NCBI RefSeq assembly: GCF_037076555.1
Contig: NZ_AP029023.1
Location: 2,232,001-2,296,000 of the forward strand
DNA length: 64,000 bases
Origin: Methylophilus sp. DW102
GTDB taxonomy: Bacteria > Pseudomonadota > Gammaproteobacteria > Burkholderiales > Methylophilaceae
Direction of reading: 5' to 3'
The notes under the pieces are model-generated. The model was not told the origin of the DNA. It saw only the letters and a list, made by a program, of their open reading frames with translations, and did not search any database. Shown piece after piece: positions 56,906 through 64,000 of the stretch; the first letter of the stretch is position 1; each line of letters opens with the position of its first letter. A program made the translations under genes and the position numbers.

Positions 56906-56977
56906 TTATTTGTTCATGACGTACATGGTTACTTCAAAGCCAAAACGCATTTCGGTCGCTGCTGGTTTAGTCCACAT
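56906..56977 (-). CDS. pqqA: PQQ precursor peptide PqqA, orphan copy 1
   Basis: The 23-residue peptide begins [14 protein letters not shown] and continues E-V-T-M-Y, with the glutamate (E15) and tyrosine (Y19) that PqqE crosslinks to build pyrroloquinoline quinone. PQQ is the cofactor of methanol dehydrogenase. GGAG lies 7 bases before the ATG. No pqqBCDE genes are nearby, so it must be processed by enzymes encoded elsewhere. The copy at 63283-63354 encodes the identical peptide with only synonymous differences. Confidence 0.95.
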   Translation of the reverse strand: MWTKPAATEMRFGFEVTMYVMNK

Positions 56978-57025
56978 GGTGTTTCTCCTGAGTTTGTTGG
57001 GGGGTAATCTGTACAACGTGTGCAC

Positions 57026-57093
57026 AGTATGCGCTGCGTTTTGATGTTTGTTCAGGGCTGTTTTACTTGGATCTGGCTCATGATTTTCACCAG
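57026..57093 (-). promoter_or_regulatory. Conserved promoter/upstream block of pqqA copy 1
   Basis: On the minus strand, CATACT (57031 to 57026) is a -10 candidate 49 bases before the ATG. Twenty-nine bases upstream starts a 34-base block (57093 to 57060) containing CTGGTGAAAATCATGAGCC. The same two elements with identical spacing precede copy 2. The block would lie about -40 to -73, the place of an activator site. Confidence 0.65.
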
Positions 57094-57107
57094 CGCAGGG
57101 TAAAATT

Positions 57108-57461
57108 TCAGGCAGCTAATATTTGAAATTCTGTTGCTTTTACAACAGGTTTTACCTGACGGTTTTCGCGTAACATTTCCACCAGTCCATAACGGGACAT
57201 GGTTTTTAAAGTGCGCGATAAATTACTTTGTTTTCGGCCCGTAATGATGGCGAGCTCGGTAATCGATGCGGGCTGCGACTCATGGATGACTCTCAATAAT
57301 GCACGGTTCTCGTCACTCAATACTTCAGCCAGCGACTTCATAGATGAAAACCAGATTTTGGGTTCATCTGCGGCGGGCTGGTATTCACCACGCGCTATCG
57401 CCAGCATGCGCTCACGAAACTGCACTTCAGACATGATACCAATGTTGATTCGATGATTCAT
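57108..57461 (-). CDS. HTH antitoxin-like regulator (TumA-type)
   Basis: The 117-residue protein has a MarR-like winged helix (SITELAIITGRKQSNLSRTL then KTMSRYGLVEML). Its ATG overlaps the stop of the upstream toxin-like gene by 4 bases. Proteins of this type form the second gene of TumE/TumA toxin-antitoxin pairs, which is the likely identity; a plain regulator is the alternative. Its stop is 15 bases from the pqqA upstream block. Confidence 0.75.
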   Translation of the reverse strand: MNHRINIGIMSEVQFRERMLAIARGEYQPAADEPKIWFSSMKSLAEVLSDENRALLRVIHESQPASITELAIITGRKQSNLSRTLKTMSRYGLVEMLRENRQVKPVVKATEFQILAA

Positions 57462-57817
57462 TTCAGTTCCTTTAACAGGCGCTCAACTTCCGCAAAAAAA
57501 TCAGTGAGCAATTGCCCGGCATCTTTGAATGCATAGGGCACACCTTGATCAGTGGCGTGTCTGTGCTGATGGTCATAAGGCAGGCGTTGCCCCGCATATT
57601 TAAACTTTTTGGGCGGTTTGACGGCATGACTATTGTCATAACCCATGAGCCGCTTTCCGTGCTTATCATGCAATGTGAGTGAATAGCGGATGCCGTGGGG
57701 AATGGCATCAGATACACGCACTTGCCATACTTCAAACTTGAGCCAGTATCCCCCTTCTAAGACATAGAGGGTGTCATGCATTTCCAGCAATGTATTTAAT
57801 GTATGATCGTCTTGCAT
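57458..57817 (-). CDS. TumE-family (DUF6516) toxin-like protein
   Basis: The 119-residue protein matches the DUF6516/TumE pattern: VLEGGYWLKFEVWQVRVSDA, HGIRYSLTLHDKHGKRLMGYDNSHAVKP, PYDHQHRH and FKDAGQLLTDFFAEVE. These proteins are reported as toxins paired with an HTH antitoxin encoded downstream, as seen here. The biochemical target is not known to me. Confidence 0.78.
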   Translation of the reverse strand: MQDDHTLNTLLEMHDTLYVLEGGYWLKFEVWQVRVSDAIPHGIRYSLTLHDKHGKRLMGYDNSHAVKPPKKFKYAGQRLPYDHQHRHATDQGVPYAFKDAGQLLTDFFAEVERLLKELK

Positions 57818-57920
57818 TTATATATCATCAGATGATAAATGTAAAGTTAGCCAACTGTTACTCTCTAAAATTTAGGGCAAATCAGCAGTATAAAATTAAC
57901 ATAAGTTATCAAATTAGAAT

Positions 57921-57989
57921 ACAACAAAGCCCGACAGCGAGTCGGGCTTTTGTCATTTTAGCCTCAGCAAAATTATTTGTTCATGACAC
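57921..57989 (-). pseudogene. pqqA: Remnant of a third pqqA cassette
   Basis: The minus strand carries the cassette terminator (AAGCCCGAC-TCGCT-GTCGGGC..., 57925-57951), the spacer AAAATGACAAAAG in its usual place, the stop codon and the last four or five codons of pqqA (ending M-N-K, with GTC before). The match to the intact copies stops abruptly at 57988-57989. No start codon or upstream block remains. Confidence 0.85.
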
Positions 57990-58082
57990 AAGAAGAACCA
58001 ATAGGGGCAGCCTAACCTCTGCTGCTTTATAGATATACAGAAACTAAGCATCTGCACTGCTACAAACTTTGTCACATTCACA

Positions 58083-58116
58083 TAAAAAAAGGCCGATGCC
58101 AGTAAGCATCGACCTG
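58083..58116 (-). terminator. Terminator of the PEP-CTERM gene
   Basis: On the minus strand GGTCGATGC-TTACTG-GCATCGGCC is followed by seven T. Confidence 0.85.
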
Positions 58117-58142
58117 TTAAGGCTTAATGATTTAGCTATGTA

Positions 58143-59030
58143 TTATGCGCGTTGACGAGCGCGACGGGTGACCACACCAGCCATCAGACCAAGGCCTGCC
58201 AGCAGGAATGCAAAGTTTGTCGGCTCAGGTACAGCGGCTACGCCGGTCAAACCATTGAAAGTACCGTTTAGAGTAGTGATGTATGTCGCAGCGCCAGTCA
58301 TCAGGTTAATCGAAAACAACTGAGAATCCAGGGTGCCATTATCCAGATTAAACAAGGCATAGGCCTTGCCGTTGCCAAGAATATCAAAACCACTGGCAGA
58401 CAACGCATCTACGCCCAATGCACCGACGGTCTGGATACCACCCGCACCGGCTGGATTATTAAACCCACTCGCTAGAAAGTTCAATGAGTCTGTGGTTGAG
58501 TTCACGTAATACAGTCCAGTGCTAGCAGGGGTAACGCCAGGATTTGAATTAGTGTAAGCAACGGCGGTATACCCACTGCCAATGTTTACACCCGCAGTAT
58601 TGCCGACCACGCCTGTATTGGCATTAACTGCATAGTTGTTGCCAGTGCCCGTGACGACACGTAGTGAAGTATTCCCAGCAAAATCTGCAACCGGGTTAAA
58701 GTCGATACCGATAGATTGCCCAGCCAGGGAAGCCCCGGTGAGGTTGCTCTTGAAGGTTGCTGCCCCAGTAGTTGTATTGAGGGTATACAACCTGTTCTGG
58801 CTGGTGAGCCCATAAACCAAGCCATCAGTTGGTCTGAGGTCAACGCCCAGCAATCTTTCATTCGCTGCCAACCCTGAAATATTGATGTAGGAAATTGCGC
58901 CTACATTCAAGGTGTCAATCACAGCAATACTGCTGCTGTTCACGCCGTACAATGTATCCGCATTTACCTGTGAAGCCGCCACTAGCAAACTCGTGCCCAA
59001 TATTGCCTTGTAAATTACACTTTTCTTCAT
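58143..59030 (-). CDS. DUF4394 protein with PEP-CTERM sorting signal
   Basis: The 295-residue exported protein has a signal peptide ending SQVNA, a DUF4394 beta-propeller-like region built of repeats such as ERLLGVDLRPTDGLVYGLTS, and a C-terminal PEP-CTERM tripartite signal: VPEPTNFAFLLAGLGLMAGV followed by RRARQRA. PEP-CTERM proteins are processed by an exosortase and are linked to exopolysaccharide and the cell surface. No exosortase is in the window. Confidence 0.9.
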   Translation of the reverse strand: MKKSVIYKAILGTSLLVAASQVNADTLYGVNSSSIAVIDTLNVGAISYINISGLAANERLLGVDLRPTDGLVYGLTSQNRLYTLNTTTGAATFKSNLTGASLAGQSIGIDFNPVADFAGNTSLRVVTGTGNNYAVNANTGVVGNTAGVNIGSGYTAVAYTNSNPGVTPASTGLYYVNSTTDSLNFLASGFNNPAGAGGIQTVGALGVDALSASGFDILGNGKAYALFNLDNGTLDSQLFSINLMTGAATYITTLNGTFNGLTGVAAVPEPTNFAFLLAGLGLMAGVVTRRARQRA

Positions 59031-59459
59031 GCTAACCTCTCAAAAATATATTTTCAGTTATTAAAATGACTTACAAAACCGTGTGACCTAAACGGGGACT
59101 AGCTTTATCAAAAGCCAACCAAGCCAGGAAACACAGCACTTACGCTCCCAACAATCACTACAAAAAACCGTTTTCATATCAATTCCTGAACGGCTTAGAG
59201 CAACTACGTTCAAGAAAGATTCTCACGTAATAAATTATCGCATTAACAAATTAGCTGTAATCGTGCGCTTAAATCCGCTCATTCACCTTATGCTTACTTC
59301 GAAAGTGAAAAACTTTTCTCGTACTTGATATACGTAATGTGTCTGAAAATGGATGCACTCAGCCCTGAATTATTTAGCCGAGTATTGATTAATCGTTAGA
59401 AAATGAGATCAAACAGATGACCTCGCGAATCGGTGCGCGAGATTGTTGATTTTGAGAGA
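59031..59459. other. Gene-free region between PEP-CTERM gene and yheT-like gene
   Basis: About 430 AT-rich bases. A CTCGCG/CGCGAG hairpin (59422-59441) lies just after the hydrolase stop and may end its transcript. No promoter shared with the ECF operon could be recognised with confidence. Confidence 0.4.
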
Positions 59460-60584
59460 TTACTGATAAAGCGAGGCAGGATGAAAGTACATTAGTGGAT
59501 CGACCACAGCGTCTAATTGCGTATGGTCTGCGGCATCAAAAAAATTGAAGATGCGCTCTGCAAGCCATGGCGATTCTTTATCGCCACGCCCGTAAAAGCC
59601 TGCATGCCCACCCTCAGCTTGATAATCCAAGTGAACCATGCTTGATACCTCTGCTTCTAAGGGTAAGCTTTCAAAGGGGACAAAAGGATCATTTTTGGCA
59701 TTTAAAATGAGCGTCTCCGTTTGTATGGCATGCAACCAGGGCTTGGAGGAATTCACGTCATAGTATTCGTCTGCACTCTTTGTACCAAACAGCACTGAGG
59801 TAACAGCGTTATCCATGTCTTGAACTGTACTGACTGCCCGTATACGTCTGGCATCCAAATAGTCCGGAAAGCGCTCGGCCATTAGCAATGCTTTTGGCTT
59901 CATCGTCGCGACAAAGTGTTTGCTGTATAACAAATAATTAACGCCTTTATCAAGGCTGTGAGCTGTTTGTTTCAAATCGATAGGCGCTGAAATGGCCGCC
60001 GCCGCTTTGACTAACTGACGCGCCTCATTCGGATATTGACCTAGCCACTTCAAGAGTGCATTGCCTCCCAATGACACGCCTGCCGCATAAAGAGTCTTTT
60101 CGGGGAGTTTTTGATGAATGATTGAAATGAAGGTATTGATCTCTTCAGCATCCCCGGCATAGTATACGCGGGGCAGCCGATTGGGCTCGCCAGAGCAACC
60201 GCGAAAATGTACAACCAGGCCAATCCATCCGCGTTGTTTGGCAGAGGACATGATCACCCGCGCATAATGACTTTGCGAGCTCCCTTCCAGGCCATGAAAT
60301 AACACCAATACTGGTTTATTCTGCGTGCGATCCAACTTCTCGGGCGGTTCGGTCCAATCAACATCCACAAAGTCTCCATCCGGCAATTCCCAGCGCTCCC
60401 TGACATACAACTGCTTTGCAACCTGCGGGAACAGTGAGGGAACGATGGTTTGCAGATGCCCTCCGACTTGCCATATCGGCGCCTTAAATTCATTGGCTGC
60501 CAAGCAGGTTGAAGCAGAAAATATACATGCTGCCATGGTCAGGATTAAATAAATTACCCTCATTAGTTTAGGTGGCTGGCGCAT
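59460..60584 (-). CDS. YheT-family alpha/beta hydrolase with signal peptide
   Basis: The protein, about 374 residues, has the YheT pattern: GGHLQTIVPSLFPQ, a nucleophile elbow GVSLGGNALLKWLG, VHFRGCSGEPNRLPRVYYAG and a late GGHAGFYGRGD holding the catalytic His. Unlike cytoplasmic YheT it carries an N-terminal hydrophobic signal (LMRVIYLILTMAACIFSAS ending CLAA), so it is probably exported. Its ATG overlaps the upstream cupin stop by one base, giving a sigma factor-cupin-hydrolase operon. Substrate unknown. Confidence 0.85.
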   Translation of the reverse strand: MRQPPKLMRVIYLILTMAACIFSASTCLAANEFKAPIWQVGGHLQTIVPSLFPQVAKQLYVRERWELPDGDFVDVDWTEPPEKLDRTQNKPVLVLFHGLEGSSQSHYARVIMSSAKQRGWIGLVVHFRGCSGEPNRLPRVYYAGDAEEINTFISIIHQKLPEKTLYAAGVSLGGNALLKWLGQYPNEARQLVKAAAAISAPIDLKQTAHSLDKGVNYLLYSKHFVATMKPKALLMAERFPDYLDARRIRAVSTVQDMDNAVTSVLFGTKSADEYYDVNSSKPWLHAIQTETLILNAKNDPFVPFESLPLEAEVSSMVHLDYQAEGGHAGFYGRGDKESPWLAERIFNFFDAADHTQLDAVVDPLMYFHPASLYQ

Positions 60585-61033
60585 CAATAAGTCTTGATCA
60601 GCAATGTGCAGCCGTTTTCAGTGCGGATTTCTTTGTGATAGGTCCCAGCTCCTGCAAAGTGATAATCACCGTTTTTACAATGAATCCCGTCCAGCCATAC
60701 CTCGCCATCAATCACAAACGTTTCTTCATTTTTTTGATGATCGTGATAAGGAATACTCGTATTTTGTTCGAGTTTGAGCAGAAATGACTTGGCCTCGTCA
60801 TCGCTTTTCAATACTTTGATTTGAATGCCATGCTTGATAGATTTCCACTGACCCTGCTCTGAAAATACAAAAAATTGTGCGTCACGGCTTTGTGAAACCC
60901 GTTGCATCAATTTCTTTTTGATCTGGTTTTTCGTCTCGTGCTTAGGTGCCAAATCTGGCGTCGCCTCAAACAGCTCAAGAAATAAATCAAAATCCAATGA
61001 TTCAGGTTTATTGGTTGTCATCTCTTTATTCAA
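60584..61033 (-). CDS. Cupin protein, ChrR-like putative anti-sigma factor
   Basis: The 149-residue protein has a C-terminal cupin with SIPYHDHQKNEETFVIDGEV and DYHFAGAGTYHKEI, including His and Glu metal ligands. Genes for such cupins directly after an ECF sigma gene usually encode the anti-sigma (ChrR type) or its sensor. The N-terminal part lacks an obvious zinc HxxxCxxC motif, so the anti-sigma role is uncertain. It overlaps the sigma gene by 4 bases. Confidence 0.75.
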   Translation of the reverse strand: MNKEMTTNKPESLDFDLFLELFEATPDLAPKHETKNQIKKKLMQRVSQSRDAQFFVFSEQGQWKSIKHGIQIKVLKSDDEAKSFLLKLEQNTSIPYHDHQKNEETFVIDGEVWLDGIHCKNGDYHFAGAGTYHKEIRTENGCTLLIKTY

Positions 61034-61578
61034 AACTGTTCACCTTTGAGTTTCTCTCTTAATGATTTTTGTGCTCGGTTAATGGTTGATTTCACGGATC
61101 CGAGCGGCATATTCATCAACTGAGATATTTCTTGATGCGATAATCCATAATAAAAAACATGATGCAACAGCTGCCTTTGCAAGGGTTTAATTTCTGACAA
61201 AGCTTTCACGACTGCCAGCGACGCCTGTTTGCCCTGCAGCTTATCGTCTGCTGACAAGTCTGTTGACTCTATTGCCCAATCGAAATTAACGACCATTTCA
61301 GGCACTGCATTACGCTTTCTTACCGCATCAATGGCACGAGAACGGCAAATGATTAACATCCAGTTGTACAGCGGGCATTTGTTGAAATCGTAGCGATATA
61401 TTTCCTGCCATACCTGATAATAAGTATCTTCAACCACTTCTTCAGAAGTACTTGGATCTTTGGTAATTTTCAAAGCCAAACTATAGATTTTGCTAAAAGT
61501 AGCTTCATACAACTCGTTAAAAGCATCCTCATCCCTATCTATTATTCGAGCTATCAAATCCTCGATGTCATCTCTCAC
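61030..61578 (-). CDS. ECF-type RNA polymerase sigma factor
   Basis: The 182-residue protein has sigma region 2 (DAFNELYEATFSKIYSLALK, EEVVEDTYYQVWQEIYRYD) and region 4 (LQRQLLHHVFYYGLSHQEIS, MPLGSVKSTINRAQKSLREK). With the following cupin it forms a likely sigma/anti-sigma pair responding to oxidative or envelope stress. The targets may include its own operon. Confidence 0.92.
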   Translation of the reverse strand: MRDDIEDLIARIIDRDEDAFNELYEATFSKIYSLALKITKDPSTSEEVVEDTYYQVWQEIYRYDFNKCPLYNWMLIICRSRAIDAVRKRNAVPEMVVNFDWAIESTDLSADDKLQGKQASLAVVKALSEIKPLQRQLLHHVFYYGLSHQEISQLMNMPLGSVKSTINRAQKSLREKLKGEQF

Positions 61579-61759
61579 AATTCATTCCAAATTTTCTTTT
61601 GATATTTAAATTGCACCCAATTTTAATGTACGACGAACAGCTCTGATTGGATGCAGTCTAGAGAAATAAAATACATCCCTGCATGACCAAGATCACTGTC
61701 GAGTGAGCTAAAAACGTTTGACAGATGGAAATATTGTATGAAGGCTGAAATATTTTTAA

Positions 61760-62578
61760 CTAGCTCATCTGTGACCACTCGGCAGGCGTTACCCCCAGCC
61801 GTTTTGCAAATACACGGCTAAACGCAGCGGCACTTTGGTAGCCCACTTGTGTGGCAATACTTTTGAGGGGTTTGCCTTGCCGGATCAGGTTTTGTGCAAT
61901 CGAGAGCCGCCAGTCGGTCAGGTAATCCAGCGGTGTGGTGCCTACCGTGGTTTTAAAGTTGGCGGCAAACCTGGCACGTGACATGCCGGACGCATCCGCC
62001 AGAGTTTCTAATGTCCACGGATGGGATGGGTTCTCATGCATGGCTTTGACGGCTAACGCCAACCGGGTATCGGCCAATGCGGCAAAAATACTTTGCTGCA
62101 ACTGCCCGTGCTGAATCACATGCCGCAGAACCTGGATCAGGAAATATTCTGCCAGCCTATCCAGTGCGGGTTGCCGCCCCAAGTCTTGCGCAAAGGCTTC
62201 ATGAAACAATAGCTGCAAGGTCGGCGCAATTTGTAGCATGTCGCTTAAAGGCACAATCACATATTCAGGCAAGGCTGTGGCTAGCGGGCTGCGTACGTTG
62301 GCGCCCAAGTTAATCATGGCGCATACCAGCTCACACGGCTCGCCAGCCACGGGGCTGAGCACGTGACTGCTAGGCTTAGGGAAAAACACCACGCTTGGTT
62401 GGTCTATACGAGCGAGAGGGTTATCCCGAAACATCAGGTCTAGCTTTCCCGCCCGCAACAAATGAATGTGCCCTACCGCTCCAGTGCCATCAAAGTTCAC
62501 GACCTGGCAAAGATCACCGGTGAAAAATACCTGGGCCGAGAGTGAGATTTGATTCAATAGTGGCAACAACGGGTCCAA
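61760..62578 (-). CDS. AraC-family transcriptional regulator
   Basis: The 272-residue protein has an N-terminal cupin-type sensing domain (about 1-150) and a C-terminal AraC DNA-binding domain with two helix-turn-helices (WTLETLADASGMSRARFAAN and KSIATQVGYQSAAAFSRVFA). It is divergent from an AhpD-like gene, with about 100 bp between them, the typical arrangement for a regulator and its target. Confidence 0.93.
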   Translation of the reverse strand: MDPLLPLLNQISLSAQVFFTGDLCQVVNFDGTGAVGHIHLLRAGKLDLMFRDNPLARIDQPSVVFFPKPSSHVLSPVAGEPCELVCAMINLGANVRSPLATALPEYVIVPLSDMLQIAPTLQLLFHEAFAQDLGRQPALDRLAEYFLIQVLRHVIQHGQLQQSIFAALADTRLALAVKAMHENPSHPWTLETLADASGMSRARFAANFKTTVGTTPLDYLTDWRLSIAQNLIRQGKPLKSIATQVGYQSAAAFSRVFAKRLGVTPAEWSQMS

Positions 62579-62682
62579 ACGAGACTCCTGATCAACATAC
62601 CGAGACCTTTAATAATCATGAGTATTGCATGATATCTCCAACGCACCAAGCGTTCCAATTTACTAAACTAAGGAGACTTATC

Positions 62683-63216
62683 ATGGCCCGTATTCAACCA
62701 ATTAACCGTCAAACCGCAAGCGCAGAAGTGAACGCCACATTAGACGCTGTGCAAGCCAAATTGGGTAAAGTGCCTAATTTGTATGCCACCGTTGCCCAAG
62801 CACCCGCGGTGTTAACGGCCCAACTGGCTTTTGGCGAAGCGCTCAGCCATGGCCGCTTAACGGCAAAACAGCGTGAATCGCTGGCACTCGCTATCGGCCA
62901 GGCTAACAGCTGCCAATATTGCCTGTCAGCACATAGTTTGGTGGCCCGCGGCACCGGCCTGAATGCAGAAGCGATTCAGGCTGCCCGCCGGGGCGAGGCC
63001 GTCGACCCCGTGACTGACGGTTTACTGAAATTGGCGGTTAAGATCGTCAACCAACGCGGCATCTTGTCGGAGGCAGATATCGCGGCAGCCTATGCCGCTG
63101 GCGTGGATAATGGCTTGCTGCTGGAGGTGATTGCGCATGTGGCTTTAAACACCCTGACCAATTACACCAATCATATTGTGCAAACTGAAATCGATTTTCC
63201 AGTTGTGACTGTTTAA
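62683..63216 (+). CDS. AhpD-like (carboxymuconolactone decarboxylase family) protein
   Basis: The 177-residue protein has the AhpD-like active site NSCQYCLSAHSLVARGTGL with CxxC and the downstream histidine, and a conserved LLEVIAHVALNTLTNYTNH. Such proteins are called peroxidase-related or alkylhydroperoxidase-like; the actual substrate is unknown. AAGGAG lies 7 bases before the ATG. Confidence 0.92.
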   Translation: MARIQPINRQTASAEVNATLDAVQAKLGKVPNLYATVAQAPAVLTAQLAFGEALSHGRLTAKQRESLALAIGQANSCQYCLSAHSLVARGTGLNAEAIQAARRGEAVDPVTDGLLKLAVKIVNQRGILSEADIAAAYAAGVDNGLLLEVIAHVALNTLTNYTNHIVQTEIDFPVVTV

Positions 63217-63230
63217 CCCTGCCCTCGCAA

Positions 63231-63262
63231 ACAAAAAGCCCGACGTCTAGTCGGGCTTTTGT
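63231..63262. terminator. Terminator of pqqA copy 2, also facing the AhpD-like gene
   Basis: AAAGCCCGAC-GTCTA-GTCGGGCTTT stem-loop with A- and T-rich flanks. It is placed after the stops of two convergent genes and could work in both directions. Confidence 0.85.
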
Positions 63263-63282
63263 CATTTTAGCCTCAGCTAAAA

Positions 63283-63354
63283 TTATTTGTTCATGACGTA
63301 CATTGTTACTTCAAAGCCAAAACGCATTTCAGTCGCTGCTGGTTTAGTCCACAT
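63283..63354 (-). CDS. pqqA: PQQ precursor peptide PqqA, orphan copy 2
   Basis: The 23-residue peptide is identical to that of copy 1 (56906-56977), including E15 and Y19 of the EVTMY core, with synonymous changes in at least two Thr codons. AGGAGA lies 7 bases before the ATG. The downstream 3' region (TTTTAGC/GCTAAAA hairpin, then terminator) and the upstream block are also shared. No other pqq gene is nearby. Confidence 0.95.
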   Translation of the reverse strand: MWTKPAATEMRFGFEVTMYVMNK

Positions 63355-63395
63355 GGTAGATCTCCTAGATAAAGTTAACAATCAAACATGTGACT

Positions 63396-63463
63396 AGTAT
63401 GTGCGCCTGCTTGAATATTGTTGAGCGCAGTTTTACCTGAATCAGGCTCATGATTTTCACCAG
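63396..63463 (-). promoter_or_regulatory. Conserved promoter/upstream block of pqqA copy 2
   Basis: On the minus strand CATACT (63401 to 63396) is a -10 candidate. The 34-base block 63463 to 63430 contains the same CTGGTGAAAATCATGAGCC core as copy 1, again starting 29 bases upstream of the -10 box, although the sequence between the two elements differs. Confidence 0.65.
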
Positions 63464-63477
63464 TAGAGACTCAAGCA

Positions 63478-64000
63478 TTATTCCGCCAGAAACGCTTCTA
63501 CTGTTTGCATAAATAATTGCGGCTGTTCTGCATGCACCCAATGATCGGTGGGCAGGCTGACAAAGCGGGCTTGAGTGAAGTGCTGGCTAATTGTGTGAAT
63601 GTCTTGCGCATTGACATAATCACTCCGCTCCCCGCGAATAAACAGACTAGGCATCGTCAGGCCAGTGGCCTCTGGCGGCAAAAGTGCTGACTGCAGTTGC
63701 CCATAATTGGCTTTGAGGGCCGCGAGATTGAGCCGCCACTGCAAGCGATCATCCACCTTATGCAGATTGGTGAGCAAGAACTGGCGCACCATCAGGTTAG
63801 GGATAGCGGGAGCGAGCGCTTTATCTACGTCACTGCGAGAGGCACACTGGTGCAAGTCTACCGCCAGCATGGCGTCTATGAGCGGCGTGTGCACGTCGGC
63901 ATAAGCGCGCATGGCCATATCCACCACCATCAGCTTGCTCACGCGTTGCGGCCATTGCATGGCAAACTGCATGGCCACCTTGCCGCCCAGTGAATGGCCC
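63478..64000 (-). CDS. Alpha/beta hydrolase (YbfF-like esterase), 5' end outside the window
   Basis: The frame runs off the right edge. The visible 173 residues start at GHSLGGK, the nucleophile elbow with the catalytic serine, followed by VAMQFAMQWPQRVSKLMVVD. They include MPSLFIRGERSDYVN with a likely catalytic Asp, and DHWVHAEQPQLF with the catalytic His. It resembles the YbfF group of small esterases. The N-terminus, including the oxyanion hole motif, is not visible. Confidence 0.88.
   Translation of the reverse strand, partial: GHSLGGKVAMQFAMQWPQRVSKLMVVDMAMRAYADVHTPLIDAMLAVDLHQCASRSDVDKALAPAIPNLMVRQFLLTNLHKVDDRLQWRLNLAALKANYGQLQSALLPPEATGLTMPSLFIRGERSDYVNAQDIHTISQHFTQARFVSLPTDHWVHAEQPQLFMQTVEAFLAE

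Overview
The window looks like a chromosome segment of a methylotrophic betaproteobacterium of the family Methylophilaceae, most likely Methylophilus. The strongest indicator is an uninterrupted minus-strand cluster fmdC-fmdA-fmdB-urtA(fmdD)-urtB(fmdE)-urtC(fmdF)-urtD-urtE. Its beginning has the gene order described for amide and urea use in Methylophilus methylotrophus, and a complete urease operon (ureDABCEFG plus a hupE/ureJ gene) follows it. Orphan pqqA genes (precursor of PQQ, the cofactor of methanol dehydrogenase) and the housekeeping order lolB-ispE-tRNA-Gln-prs-rplY-pth-ychF fit the same assignment.

Layout. 1-1.3 kb: 5' part of a permease-like membrane protein, probably the sensor domain of a permease-histidine kinase fusion. 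1.6-8.6 kb: type I restriction-modification system (hsdM, hsdS, hsdR) with a parDE toxin-antitoxin pair and a dRS3-like palindromic element inserted before hsdR. 8.6-10.3 kb: leucine-rich-repeat protein kinase and an orphan VapB-type antitoxin. 10.3-24.6 kb: the amide/urea supercluster, in which formamide and short amides enter through a porin and an ABC importer, are hydrolysed by FmdA, and urea is split by the nickel urease. 24.7-26.2 kb: two exported proteins of unknown function. 26.7-27.6 kb: rpoH with a CIRCE operator, a sigma-E-like promoter and an apparent ATC start codon. 27.7-33.6 kb: dynamin-like GTPase, then ubiE-ubiJ-ubiB. 33.7-41.8 kb: solute symporter, diguanylate cyclase, mutM and a Gld-type ABC exporter. 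42-54.4 kb: TPR protein, lolB, a degenerate alpha-carbonic-anhydrase-like protein, ispE, tRNA-Gln, prs, rplY, pth, a GGDEF/EAL protein, ychF, an HD-GYP-type protein and tRNA-Met.

54.5-64 kb is accessory. An AT-rich NACHT-family NTPase gene (candidate phage-defence protein) lies directly behind tRNA-Met. After it come two intact orphan pqqA cassettes encoding the same 23-residue peptide, plus a broken third one. Around them are a TumE/TumA-like toxin-antitoxin pair, a PEP-CTERM protein, an ECF sigma factor-cupin-YheT hydrolase operon, an AraC regulator with a divergent AhpD-like gene, and the 3' part of an alpha/beta hydrolase gene.

Three regulatory observations stand out. A 19-bp near-palindrome matching at 17 of 19 positions lies about 85 bp before both the permease/sensor gene and fmdC, so the sensor and the amide/urea cluster may form one regulon although they are 23 kb apart. 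The two intact pqqA genes share an almost identical upstream block at exactly the same distance from a -10-like box. rpoH combines a CIRCE operator, an overlapping sigma-E-type promoter and a non-canonical start codon.
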